Shown in pieces: positions 1 through 6,266 of a stretch of DNA of 9,779 nt. The notes under the pieces were generated by a model. That model was given only the letters and a program-made list of their open reading frames with translations. It searched no databases and was not told the DNA's origin. Origin of the DNA: an uncultured Clostridia bacterium (GTDB taxonomy: Bacteria; Bacillota; Clostridia; Oscillospirales; Ruminococcaceae); assembly GCA_947175045.1 (NCBI GenBank), contig CAMWLH010000055.1, positions 1-9,779 of the forward strand. Reading direction: 5' to 3'. Position 1 is the stretch's first letter. Each line of letters opens with the position of its first letter. The position numbers were made by a program, and so were the translations under genes.

Positions 1-95
1 AAAAAAAAAAAAAAAATAAAATAAAAAATTAAATTAAAAATACACAAAACAGCCCCCCGTTTTTTGTCTATAACACCGTTTTTCCGATTTTTCTA

Positions 96-124
96 TGGAG
101 TTTTTATTTAAAATATTGTATAAT
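96..124 (+). promoter_or_regulatory. Candidate promoter for the adaptor-permease operon
   Basis: A perfect TATAAT lies at 119-124 in AT-rich DNA, about 39 nt before the adaptor ATG. At 17-nt spacing the -35 position (96-101) reads TGGAGT, a poor match to TTGACA, so the call rests on the -10 box and location. Transcription would begin near 131, giving a leader of about 30 nt. The DNA further upstream (1-50) is extremely A-rich, beginning with 16 consecutive A, and could act as an UP-like or bent segment. This role is inference. Confidence 0.45.
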
Positions 125-162
125 TATCTGTAATGATTCTTTATTATATTAGGAGATACATA

Positions 163-1149
163 ATGAAACATAAATTTTTGGCGATCCCCGCGTTTGCCGC
201 GGCACTATCCCTTACAGGCTGCTACTTCTTCCCCGCCGAGGAGGAGTTGCTAGCGCCGCCCACGGTGGCGGTGGAGGACGTTTCCTACTCGACTTATACC
301 GTGCGGTCAAAGACGATAGTAAATTCCGTTATGGCTTCGGGGTATGTGACCTCAAAAAGCGAATACGAAGCCTCTTTCCCCGAAAGCGGCGGGCAGCTCA
401 AGAACATCTATGTGACGGCAGGGCAGTTTGTTGAGGAGGGCGAGCTTCTGGCGGAACTTGACACGGGCGATCTCCCCTACCTTTATGAGCAGCAGCAGCT
501 CATAGTGCAAAAAGCGGCGCTTTTTGCGGGAAACAGCGAAGCGGACAGGCTTCAGTACGAGATGGAGCAGAACACTCTCGCGGAGTACGAGCGCAGGCTG
601 CAAAATTCGCGGCTGTATGCGGGAATGTCGGGACAGGTCTGCTTCACGGAGAATATGAAGCCCGGAACGCAGGTCACCGCTTACAGAACCGTCGTCAAGG
701 TGGTCGATCCCACAAATCTTTTTGTGAAATACACCTCAAACAATATGAGAACGTTCACGCTGGGCAGCGACGTTACTATAACGGTGAACGGCGAGGAGTT
801 CGGCGGATACGTCTCCAAAACTCCCGCCGAAAGCATGGAGGGGCTGTATGACGAATACCCACATCTCGCCGCCGACACCTCCAGCATCTACTGCGAGTTT
901 GACGGAGATATACCCGATTTCATTTCAATAGGAACGCTGGCGGACATCACGTCTATAATAGAAGTGCACGACAACGCGGTGGTGATCTCCAAAAATCTGA
1001 TAAAAACCGACGGCGACAGGAAATATGTCACCATTCTCGACGAGAACGAGAACAAAAAAGAGGTCGACGTGGTGGTCGGGATAGAGAACGCGACGGAGGC
1101 GGAGATACTTTCGGGGCTGTCCGCGGGCGACAAAGTTGTTGTTAGATAG
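163..1149 (+). CDS. Lipoprotein efflux adaptor (HlyD/MacA-like membrane fusion protein)
   Basis: Probable extracytoplasmic adaptor for the ABC permease encoded next. I place the start at ATG 163, seven nt after AGGAG (151-155), rather than at the in-frame ATG 133, which lacks a ribosome site and would put ten odd residues before the signal peptide. The 328-residue product starts with a lipoprotein signal: basic MKHK, a hydrophobic stretch, then lipobox LTGC with C20 as the predicted lipidated residue. Domains in order: first half of a biotinyl-lipoyl-like domain (about 53-100, with ASGYV and VEEGELLAELDTG), a short helical hairpin (105-150), the second lipoyl half (about 150-181), a beta-barrel region (185-265) and a membrane-proximal domain ending in LSAGDKVVVR. 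The hairpin is short, as in Gram-positive adaptors with no outer-membrane channel to reach. The stop overlaps the ribosome site of the permease, so the two are co-transcribed. The substrate cannot be told from sequence. Confidence 0.88.
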   Translation: MKHKFLAIPAFAAALSLTGCYFFPAEEELLAPPTVAVEDVSYSTYTVRSKTIVNSVMASGYVTSKSEYEASFPESGGQLKNIYVTAGQFVEEGELLAELDTGDLPYLYEQQQLIVQKAALFAGNSEADRLQYEMEQNTLAEYERRLQNSRLYAGMSGQVCFTENMKPGTQVTAYRTVVKVVDPTNLFVKYTSNNMRTFTLGSDVTITVNGEEFGGYVSKTPAESMEGLYDEYPHLAADTSSIYCEFDGDIPDFISIGTLADITSIIEVHDNAVVISKNLIKTDGDRKYVTILDENENKKEVDVVVGIENATEAEILSGLSAGDKVVVR

Positions 1150-1161
1150 GGAGGACGGACA

Positions 1162-3948
1162 TTGTTTACACTTCTTTTCCGCAAAATGCGCAACACAAAG
1201 TGGATGATACTCTGCCTTTTTGTCGGATTTCTGATGGCAGCGGGCATGATGAGCGCCGTGCCGATATATATGAACGCCTCCTTACAGCGCATACTTATTA
1301 AAGATATGCAGGAGTACCAGCTTGACACGGAGCTGTACCCGGGGGAATACGCTGTCTCGGCATCGCTGCCGCTGAAAGCTACCACCGAGGAACGTATAAA
1401 TACGGTGAACACGCTCTCCGCACTGGCGGAGGGACAGTCGCGCCGCCTTGCCATGCCGATTGACAACAGCAAGCTGTATGTGTCGGACGGATTTCAGTAT
1501 CTGATGAGCGGCTCCACTACCCGCACAAAAATGATAGGTATGACGGGTATCGAGGATCATATTGAGATCATCAACGGCAGAATGTATTCCCGGCAGCGCG
1601 CCGACGACGGCAGTTTCGAGGTGATCTGCAACGAGGAAGCGCTTAAGGTTCTCGATATAGTATGCGGGCAGAGCTATCCCGTTCAGAACAGCTTTTACAG
1701 CCAGACCGCTCCGCTCACCGTTAAGATAGTCGGAGTTTTCAAGCTGTCTGACGACAACGATTCCTACTGGTCGGAGAGCATGGATGATTACCTCAACGGG
1801 CTTTTCATGGACTATGACGCATTCATGAACGACTATGTCATGACGGGAGTTACCACGCTCAACGACATCAACTACCGCTGCTGCTTCGACTACAATCATC
1901 TTGACCTCAACAGCCTTGGTGACGTTACGGAGGATCTCGCGACGGACTTCGAGCTGTACCCCGCCTACGGGTATCAGTTCAGAATGGGCGTTTACGATAT
2001 TCTGACGGAATATGCGGTGAGGGCGGGCGACCTCAAGCAGCTTCTCTGGATATTGCAGATACCCTCCATCGTAATGCTGGCGTTTTACCTGTTTATGGTA
2101 TCCCAACTTAACGTTGAGCAGGAAAAGAACGAGATCGCGGTATTCAAAAGCCGCGGAGCCTCATCAAAGCAGATATTCGCCATTTACGCTCTCGAAACGG
2201 GAGTGCTGGGACTGGCAACACTGATAACAGCGCCGTTTATAGGGCTTGTTCTGTGCAGCTTTCTCGGCGTTTCCAACGGATTCCTTGAATTTGTCAACCG
2301 CACGGGGCTGTCCGCGCGGCTGTCGCTGGACGCGGTAATATACGCGCTTATCGCGGTGGTGATATTCTTCGCTACGACTATGCTCCCCATCATTCCCGCG
2401 TCGAAGCTCTCTATTGTAAAGTATAAGCAGAGCAAGGCAAGGGTAGTGAAAATGTCCGTCTGGGAAAAGGCTTTTGCGGACGTTATACTGCTCGGCGGCT
2501 CGCTGGCGTGGTATCTTTTCACGGCAGGCAGGATCGAGACGCTGTTTGAGGAGGGAACCTACGTTTCTGACGGCAGCATAAACCCGATGTATTTTATTTT
2601 CTCCACAATGTTCATTCTGGGCGCGGGTCTGCTGTTCATACGTCTTTATCCCTATCTGTTAAAGCTGATCTATCGGCTTGGGCGGCGCTTCTGGAGCGTG
2701 TCGCAGTATGTAGCGATAACCTCCGTCGCACGCTCGCAGGGCGGGCGGGAGCGCTTTCTTATGCTGTTTCTGGTAGTGACATTCGGTCTGGGTATTTTCT
2801 CGGCGAACACCGCGCGCGCCATCAACAACAGCAAATCCGACAGGATATACTATTCGGCGGGCGCGGACGTGGTAATTGACGCGTTCTGGCGAATGGAATC
2901 AAGCGAGGACAACTCGGGATATGTGGAGCTCGATTTTGAGCAGTTCGAGAACCTCAAGGGCGTTGAGAGCGCCGCAAAGGTGCTTAAAGAGGACGTGGAT
3001 ATCGCCGTAAACGGCGAATTGCAGCGCTCCAAAGCGGGGCTGATGGCGATAGAGCCGGGGCGGTTCTCGCAGACCGCGTGGTTCAGAGATGATCTGCTGC
3101 CCGTGCACTGGTGGAATTACTGCTCAGCGCTTGCGGAATGCCGCTCGGGAGTGCTGGCGAGCCGCTCCCTCGAGGAAAAGGGCTTGCAGCTCGGCGATAC
3201 TATAACAGTGAGGTGGAACGGCAACGACGCGATAGAGCTTACCATACTCGCGTTCGTAGATTATTTCCCGTCGATAGACCCCGCGGAGCAGACCGAGGTG
3301 TCCCGCTCGGACGAAACCGTCCGCAAGGATTTCGTGATAGCGAATTACAATTATATAAGAAAGCTGACCGAATTTCAGCCCTATCAGATATGGCTGAAGA
3401 TGGAGGATGGCGCTACCAGCGAGGAGTTGTACGAGGATATCACCGAAAAGAATATCAAAATACAGAAGATCACCGACTGCTCGCAATTACTCATTGCGGA
3501 AAAGACCGACCCCGATCTCCAGGGAATGAACGGCGCGCTGACAATGGGCTTTGTGGTTATAATGCTTATGACGGTCATCGGATTTCTGATCTACTGGATA
3601 ATCTCGATACGGTCGCGGACGCTGCAATTCGGCGTGCTGCGCGCTATGGGCGTTACGTTTAAGGAGATAATCGCGACGCTTGGGTATGAACAGCTTCTGG
3701 TAAGCGTCGCCTCGATAGCGGCGGGATTTGTGATAGGCGGCATAGCGAGCGATCTGTATATACCGCTGTTCAGAACCATGTACGACGCTGCGGATCAGAC
3801 CCCGCCCTTTATCGTAAGAGGGGACGCGGGGGATTATATAAAGATGTATGTTATTATCGCAATAATGCTGCTCGGCGGCTTTGCGGTTCTGGGCGGAATC
3901 ATACGCAGGATAAATATCAACAAGGCGCTGAAGCTCGGCGAGGATTGA
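1162..3948 (+). CDS. ABC transporter permease with two FtsX domains
   Basis: Large permease of the FtsX/MacB-like superfamily, 928 residues. Translation starts at TTG 1162, placed seven nt after AGGGAGG (1148-1154), which overlaps the adaptor stop; no better start is visible. About ten membrane segments can be read near residues 14-36, 295-315, 340-370, 390-412, 441-456, 476-500, 532-550, 792-816, 843-868 and 893-913. Large extracytoplasmic regions lie at about 37-290 and 551-790. The FtsX domains are at about 300-420 and 795-925. Each carries the typical cytoplasmic motif: EIAVFKSRGASSKQIF in the first and FGVLRAMGVTFKEI in the second. Such permeases often move lipids, lipoproteins or peptides, or transmit mechanical force, rather than forming a simple pore. 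The protein needs an ATPase, but it has no nucleotide-binding domain and no ATPase gene follows. Family assignment is firm; the substrate is unknown. Confidence 0.9.
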   Translation: MFTLLFRKMRNTKWMILCLFVGFLMAAGMMSAVPIYMNASLQRILIKDMQEYQLDTELYPGEYAVSASLPLKATTEERINTVNTLSALAEGQSRRLAMPIDNSKLYVSDGFQYLMSGSTTRTKMIGMTGIEDHIEIINGRMYSRQRADDGSFEVICNEEALKVLDIVCGQSYPVQNSFYSQTAPLTVKIVGVFKLSDDNDSYWSESMDDYLNGLFMDYDAFMNDYVMTGVTTLNDINYRCCFDYNHLDLNSLGDVTEDLATDFELYPAYGYQFRMGVYDILTEYAVRAGDLKQLLWILQIPSIVMLAFYLFMVSQLNVEQEKNEIAVFKSRGASSKQIFAIYALETGVLGLATLITAPFIGLVLCSFLGVSNGFLEFVNRTGLSARLSLDAVIYALIAVVIFFATTMLPIIPASKLSIVKYKQSKARVVKMSVWEKAFADVILLGGSLAWYLFTAGRIETLFEEGTYVSDGSINPMYFIFSTMFILGAGLLFIRLYPYLLKLIYRLGRRFWSVSQYVAITSVARSQGGRERFLMLFLVVTFGLGIFSANTARAINNSKSDRIYYSAGADVVIDAFWRMESSEDNSGYVELDFEQFENLKGVESAAKVLKEDVDIAVNGELQRSKAGLMAIEPGRFSQTAWFRDDLLPVHWWNYCSALAECRSGVLASRSLEEKGLQLGDTITVRWNGNDAIELTILAFVDYFPSIDPAEQTEVSRSDETVRKDFVIANYNYIRKLTEFQPYQIWLKMEDGATSEELYEDITEKNIKIQKITDCSQLLIAEKTDPDLQGMNGALTMGFVVIMLMTVIGFLIYWIISIRSRTLQFGVLRAMGVTFKEIIATLGYEQLLVSVASIAAGFVIGGIASDLYIPLFRTMYDAADQTPPFIVRGDAGDYIKMYVIIAIMLLGGFAVLGGIIRRININKALKLGED

Positions 3949-3983
3949 CGGCGGCTGACAGCAGCGCTGTACCCGCGCAGTAA

Positions 3984-4019
3984 AGCAGTGTTCAAAAATA
4001 GCACATGCTGAAAATTTTT
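3984..4019 (+). terminator. Weak candidate terminator after the permease
   Basis: AGCAGTG (3984-3990) can pair with CAC and TGCT (4002-4009) around one bulged A, with an 11-nt loop, followed by GAAAATTTTT. The stem is weak, so termination may be partial and the next small gene may share the transcript. Confidence 0.25.
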
Positions 4020-4026
4020 CACGAGA

Positions 4027-4066
4027 GGTTGAGTGACACGGAGCATCAGCGGAGTGTTACTCAACC
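4027..4066. repeat. Imperfect palindrome / hairpin element
   Basis: GGTTGAGTGACAC (4027-4039) and GTGTTACTCAACC (4054-4066) are inverted copies differing at one base, where RNA would form a G-U pair. They give a 13-bp stem with a 14-nt loop. No T-run follows on either strand, so it is not a classic terminator. It could be a dispersed palindromic repeat, an RNA processing site, or an operator for the small gene 38 nt downstream. Whether it recurs in the genome cannot be judged from one window. Confidence 0.6.
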
Positions 4067-4103
4067 GAGTCGCGGAAAATATCTTTTGATTCAGGAGAAT
4101 TTG

Positions 4104-4418
4104 ATGTTTGGCAGGAAAAAGAAAGCGGATTCAATGAGCTTCGCGCAGATAAAGGCGCTGGATAAAAAGGAGCTTCTGCATGTTATAATGAGAGACCCTG
4201 AGACATACAAAGAAATACGGCTCGGGGGGCACGGCGCTGTCAATTTTATAGGTAACGAGCTGCAAATAGTCTGTGAGGGAGTTACCGTGTTCGCCTGCCC
4301 CGCCGCCGAGGTAAAGGCAGGGGAGCTTATGAGCCACAACGGGATAGTGTTTAAGGGAAACGACAGAGTGTCGGGGGAGTTCCGCACGGTCACCGCTTTT
4401 TACGCTATAAAATTTTGA
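4104..4418 (+). CDS. Small protein of unknown function (104 aa)
   Basis: I do not recognise a family. The start at ATG 4104 is chosen because AGGAG (4093-4097) lies six nt upstream; extending the frame to 4005 would translate straight through the palindrome at 4027-4066. The product begins with a very basic segment (MFGRKKK), followed by a helical stretch (about residues 12-40, ending in DPETYKEI). A compact, probably beta-rich part (about 41-104) follows, with glycines and alternating hydrophobic residues. There is no signal peptide or membrane segment, so it should be cytoplasmic. Wobble positions are like those of neighbouring genes. It is followed eight bases later by a strong terminator hairpin. 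It may be transcribed on its own or by readthrough from the permease. Confidence 0.75.
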   Translation: MFGRKKKADSMSFAQIKALDKKELLHVIMRDPETYKEIRLGGHGAVNFIGNELQIVCEGVTVFACPAAEVKAGELMSHNGIVFKGNDRVSGEFRTVTAFYAIKF

Positions 4419-4426
4419 TATAACAA

Positions 4427-4463
4427 GCGCGGGAACCTCGATCCCCGCGCGCAAATTCTTTTT
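4427..4463 (+). terminator. Rho-independent terminator after the 104-aa gene
   Basis: GCGCGGG (4427-4433) pairs with CCCGCGC (4444-4450) around a 10-nt loop and is followed by ATTCTTTTT. It serves the + strand gene. Read on the - strand the same hairpin is followed by TTGTTAT, so it could also stop the tRNA-like transcript arriving from the other side, less efficiently. Confidence 0.75.
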
Positions 4464-4537
4464 GACCCGTCCGCGGAGTTTAACCGCGGTCTCCCTCTCT
4501 TAGCAGGAGGGGCGCTCTCACGTTGAGCTATACGGGC
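4464..4537 (-). tRNA. tRNA-like cloverleaf with Ser-type (GCT) anticodon loop; non-canonical or decayed
   Basis: Read on the - strand, 74 nt fold as a cloverleaf. The 5' acceptor GCCCGTA is followed by TA, a D-stem GCTC/GAGC, an anticodon stem CCCTC/GAGGG, and a T-stem CGCGG/CCGCG. The 3' acceptor is GACGGGT, with discriminator C. The anticodon loop contains CTGCTAA, the usual context of anticodon GCT (serine). Departures from a normal tRNA: the T-loop is TTAAACT, lacking the near-universal C56; the D-loop AACGTGA lacks the GG pair; acceptor pair 7-66 is A/G; the anticodon loop is 9 nt if the stem is perfect (7 nt only with a C/A mismatch); there is no long variable arm, which serine tRNAs require; and no CCA is encoded. 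It is either a tRNA pseudogene or a specialised tRNA-like RNA. A near-consensus promoter at 4604-4632 argues that it is still transcribed. Confidence 0.55.
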
Positions 4538-4599
4538 TGTCGGGAGGCATGCCGCTTCTTCTTCAATGTGGGAAGATATTTTATATAAACTACCGACAG
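4537..4599 (-). repeat. Inverted repeat bracketing the leader of the tRNA-like RNA
   Basis: CTGTCGG at 4537-4543 and CCGACAG at 4593-4599 (+ strand) are exact inverted copies, 49 nt apart. The predicted transcription start (about 4597) falls at one arm and the cloverleaf begins at the other. The leader could therefore close into a hairpin domain just 5' of the tRNA-like fold. It also contains the palindrome GGCATGCC. Function is inferred. Confidence 0.4.
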
Positions 4600-4603
4600 A
4601 TTC

Positions 4604-4632
4604 ATTATAACATATTCTATTTTAAAAGTCAA
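4604..4632 (-). promoter_or_regulatory. Near-consensus SigA promoter driving the tRNA-like RNA
   Basis: On the - strand: TTGACT (-35, 4632-4627), a 17-nt spacer, then TATAAT (-10, 4609-4604) preceded by TGT, an extended -10. Transcription would start near 4597 and run through a leader of about 60 nt into the tRNA-like sequence. It points away from the acetyltransferase gene. There is no open reading frame of note downstream on this strand, so its product should be an RNA. Confidence 0.8.
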
Positions 4633-4646
4633 GCGAGGTTTGGAAA

Positions 4647-5168
4647 ATGCTCAGACAAGCCGTTATTACAGACTTAGACAGTATAGAAGAGGGATACCGT
4701 GAGCACTTCGCCCAAGAAAGAATACACGGCGCATACACCGTTTTTCGGGAAGGCGTCTACCCCACAAGAAAAACCGCGGAAGCCGCCCTGCAAAGCGGAG
4801 CGCTGTTTGTATACGAGGAAAACGGCGCTGTTCTGGGAAGTATCATTCTTGACAGCAAACAACCCGATGAATACCAAACAATAGAATGGCAAAGCGGAGC
4901 GTCGGACGAGGAAGTCAATGTTATACATTTGTTGATGGTGCGTCCCCGCGCGGCGGGAAAGGGCGTTGGCTCGGCGCTTGTCGGCTATGCGCTGGATGTC
5001 GCAAAACAGCGCGCCTGCATCGCCGTCAGGCTTGATACGGGCGAGCAGAATATCCCCGCCGTTTCCTTATATACAAAGCTTGGGTTTAAGCTGAATGCCG
5101 CTTCGTCAATGAATGTGGGCGGCGCAATATTTCACGGCAGGCATTTGTTTTTTGAGAAAATTCTGTGA
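4647..5168 (+). CDS. GNAT-family N-acetyltransferase
   Basis: Predicted cytoplasmic acetyltransferase that moves an acyl group from acetyl-CoA to an amine; the acceptor is unknown. The 173-residue length is normal for a single-domain GNAT. The acetyl-CoA pyrophosphate loop is RAAGKGVG (101-108), directly after the strand HLLMVRP, with the following helix LVGYALDVAKQ. Motif B is visible as NIPAVSLYTKLGFK (135-148), containing N135 and Y142, the usual general-acid tyrosine position. The start at ATG 4647 has GAGG (4635-4638) eight nt upstream. No convincing + strand promoter was found; the intergenic region is occupied by the divergent promoter of the tRNA-like RNA. The next gene starts 57 nt later without an intervening terminator, so co-transcription with the SDR and LRR genes is possible. 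Confidence 0.9.
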   Translation: MLRQAVITDLDSIEEGYREHFAQERIHGAYTVFREGVYPTRKTAEAALQSGALFVYEENGAVLGSIILDSKQPDEYQTIEWQSGASDEEVNVIHLLMVRPRAAGKGVGSALVGYALDVAKQRACIAVRLDTGEQNIPAVSLYTKLGFKLNAASSMNVGGAIFHGRHLFFEKIL

Positions 5169-5225
5169 TAAGCTAAATTCCACGAAGGAATATTTAAAGT
5201 CGCAAAATGAAAGGAGCTGTCCGAG

Positions 5226-6251
5226 ATGAGGGTCTGCCTTATCTGCCGCCGCAGGAATATGGAGCGCTACGGGATATGCCCCGAATGCGCGGAGCTTAAC
5301 CGTCATATGCGGGAGACTCTCCGCGATATGAGCGGACGCTTTGCCTGCGTTACGGGCGGCAGGATAAAAATAGGCTATGCCGTGTGTCTGCGTCTGCTGC
5401 GGCAGGGCGCGAGCGTTATCGCCGTGACGCGCTACCCTAAAACCGCGCTTGAAAACTACATGAACGAGCCGGACTACGACAGCTTCAAGGACAGGCTGTA
5501 TATAATAGGCTTCGACCTTATGCGCGTTGACCGCATAGGGGAGCTTGTCGGGCAAATCGAGGGGATATGCGGCGGACTGGATATTCTGATAAATAACGCG
5601 GCGCAGACCGTGAAAAAATCCGCCGATTATTACGCGGCGCTGAGTACACACGAAAAAGAGCTGCTGTTTGACAGCGGCGCTCATCTTCTGCCTATGTGCG
5701 CAGACGAAGGGGCTCTTTCGGTCGTTCCCGAAGGCAAGCTGACCGATTACCCCGACTATGGGGAAACTCCCGAGAAAAACTCGTGGGTGCGCAAGTCCGA
5801 GGAGATATCCGTTCGGGAGCTGCTGGAGGTACAGCTTATCAACGTGACCGCGCCTTTTATTCTCACAAACGGACTGAGGAACTGTCTGGCGCGCGGGAAC
5901 GCCGCCAACAGATTTGTGATAAACGTAAGCTCCGTCGAGGGGAGATTCAACACAAAGCAGAAGCTGGCGCGGCACGTTCACACCAATATGGCTAAGGCTT
6001 CCCTCAATATGATGACCCACTCCATCGCCTCGGACTTCGCCAAGGACAGGATATATGTGTATTCCTGCGACCCGGGCTGGGTCTCAAACCAGTTCCCCAC
6101 CGCGTATAAGATAAGTCAAAATTTTGAGCCGTATCTTTCATTTGAGGACGGAGCGGCAAGGGTTCTTTATCCCATCACCAAAAATCTTGACGAGGAAAAG
6201 ATAAAGGACAGCGGAACGTTTTACAAGGATTACAGAATTATCGATTTTTAG
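5226..6251 (+). CDS. SDR-fold oxidoreductase-like protein with N-terminal zinc ribbon
   Basis: 341 residues; AAGGAG (5211-5216) is nine nt before the ATG. The N-terminus carries two CxxC pairs (C4/C7 and C18/C21) ten residues apart, as in a small zinc ribbon. A Rossmann-type short-chain dehydrogenase domain starts at about residue 38. It has the nucleotide loop TGGRIKIG (43-50), NNAA (123-126) in place of NNAG, an aspartate after strand beta-3 or beta-4 (FDLM), N206 in NVTAPF, serines S235/S236, and CDPGWVSNQF (281-290). The canonical YxxxK is changed: the sequence reads HTNMAK, so K257 is kept but the tyrosine position is T253. A roughly 60-residue insertion (about 132-195) separates NNAA from the helix carrying N206. 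The protein probably binds NAD(P), but may not catalyse a standard SDR reaction or may use another residue. It is tightly linked to the LRR gene, 15 nt downstream. Fold is confident; activity is not. Confidence 0.88.
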   Translation: MRVCLICRRRNMERYGICPECAELNRHMRETLRDMSGRFACVTGGRIKIGYAVCLRLLRQGASVIAVTRYPKTALENYMNEPDYDSFKDRLYIIGFDLMRVDRIGELVGQIEGICGGLDILINNAAQTVKKSADYYAALSTHEKELLFDSGAHLLPMCADEGALSVVPEGKLTDYPDYGETPEKNSWVRKSEEISVRELLEVQLINVTAPFILTNGLRNCLARGNAANRFVINVSSVEGRFNTKQKLARHVHTNMAKASLNMMTHSIASDFAKDRIYVYSCDPGWVSNQFPTAYKISQNFEPYLSFEDGAARVLYPITKNLDEEKIKDSGTFYKDYRIIDF

Positions 6252-6266
6252 GAGAAGGAGAATAAT

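Noticed and set aside
133..162. Earlier ATG start for the adaptor at 133
   Set aside because: No ribosome site, and it would place ten residues in front of a normal lipoprotein signal; ATG 163 has AGGAG at seven nt.
888..2106. Two long reading frames on the - strand (888-1472 and 1282-2106)
   Set aside because: They lie opposite the adaptor and permease genes, have no ribosome site and encode compositions without recognisable domains.
3111..3662. 183-codon + strand frame inside the permease gene
   Set aside because: It overlaps the second FtsX half of the permease in another frame, is unusually rich in arginine and glycine, and has no ribosome site.
4005..4103. Earlier start at 4005 for the 104-aa protein
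   Set aside because: It would translate the palindrome at 4027-4066 and has no ribosome site; ATG 4104 has AGGAG at six nt.
5106..6020. 304-codon - strand frame opposite the acetyltransferase end and SDR gene
   Set aside because: Antisense to clear protein domains; no start signals or family features.
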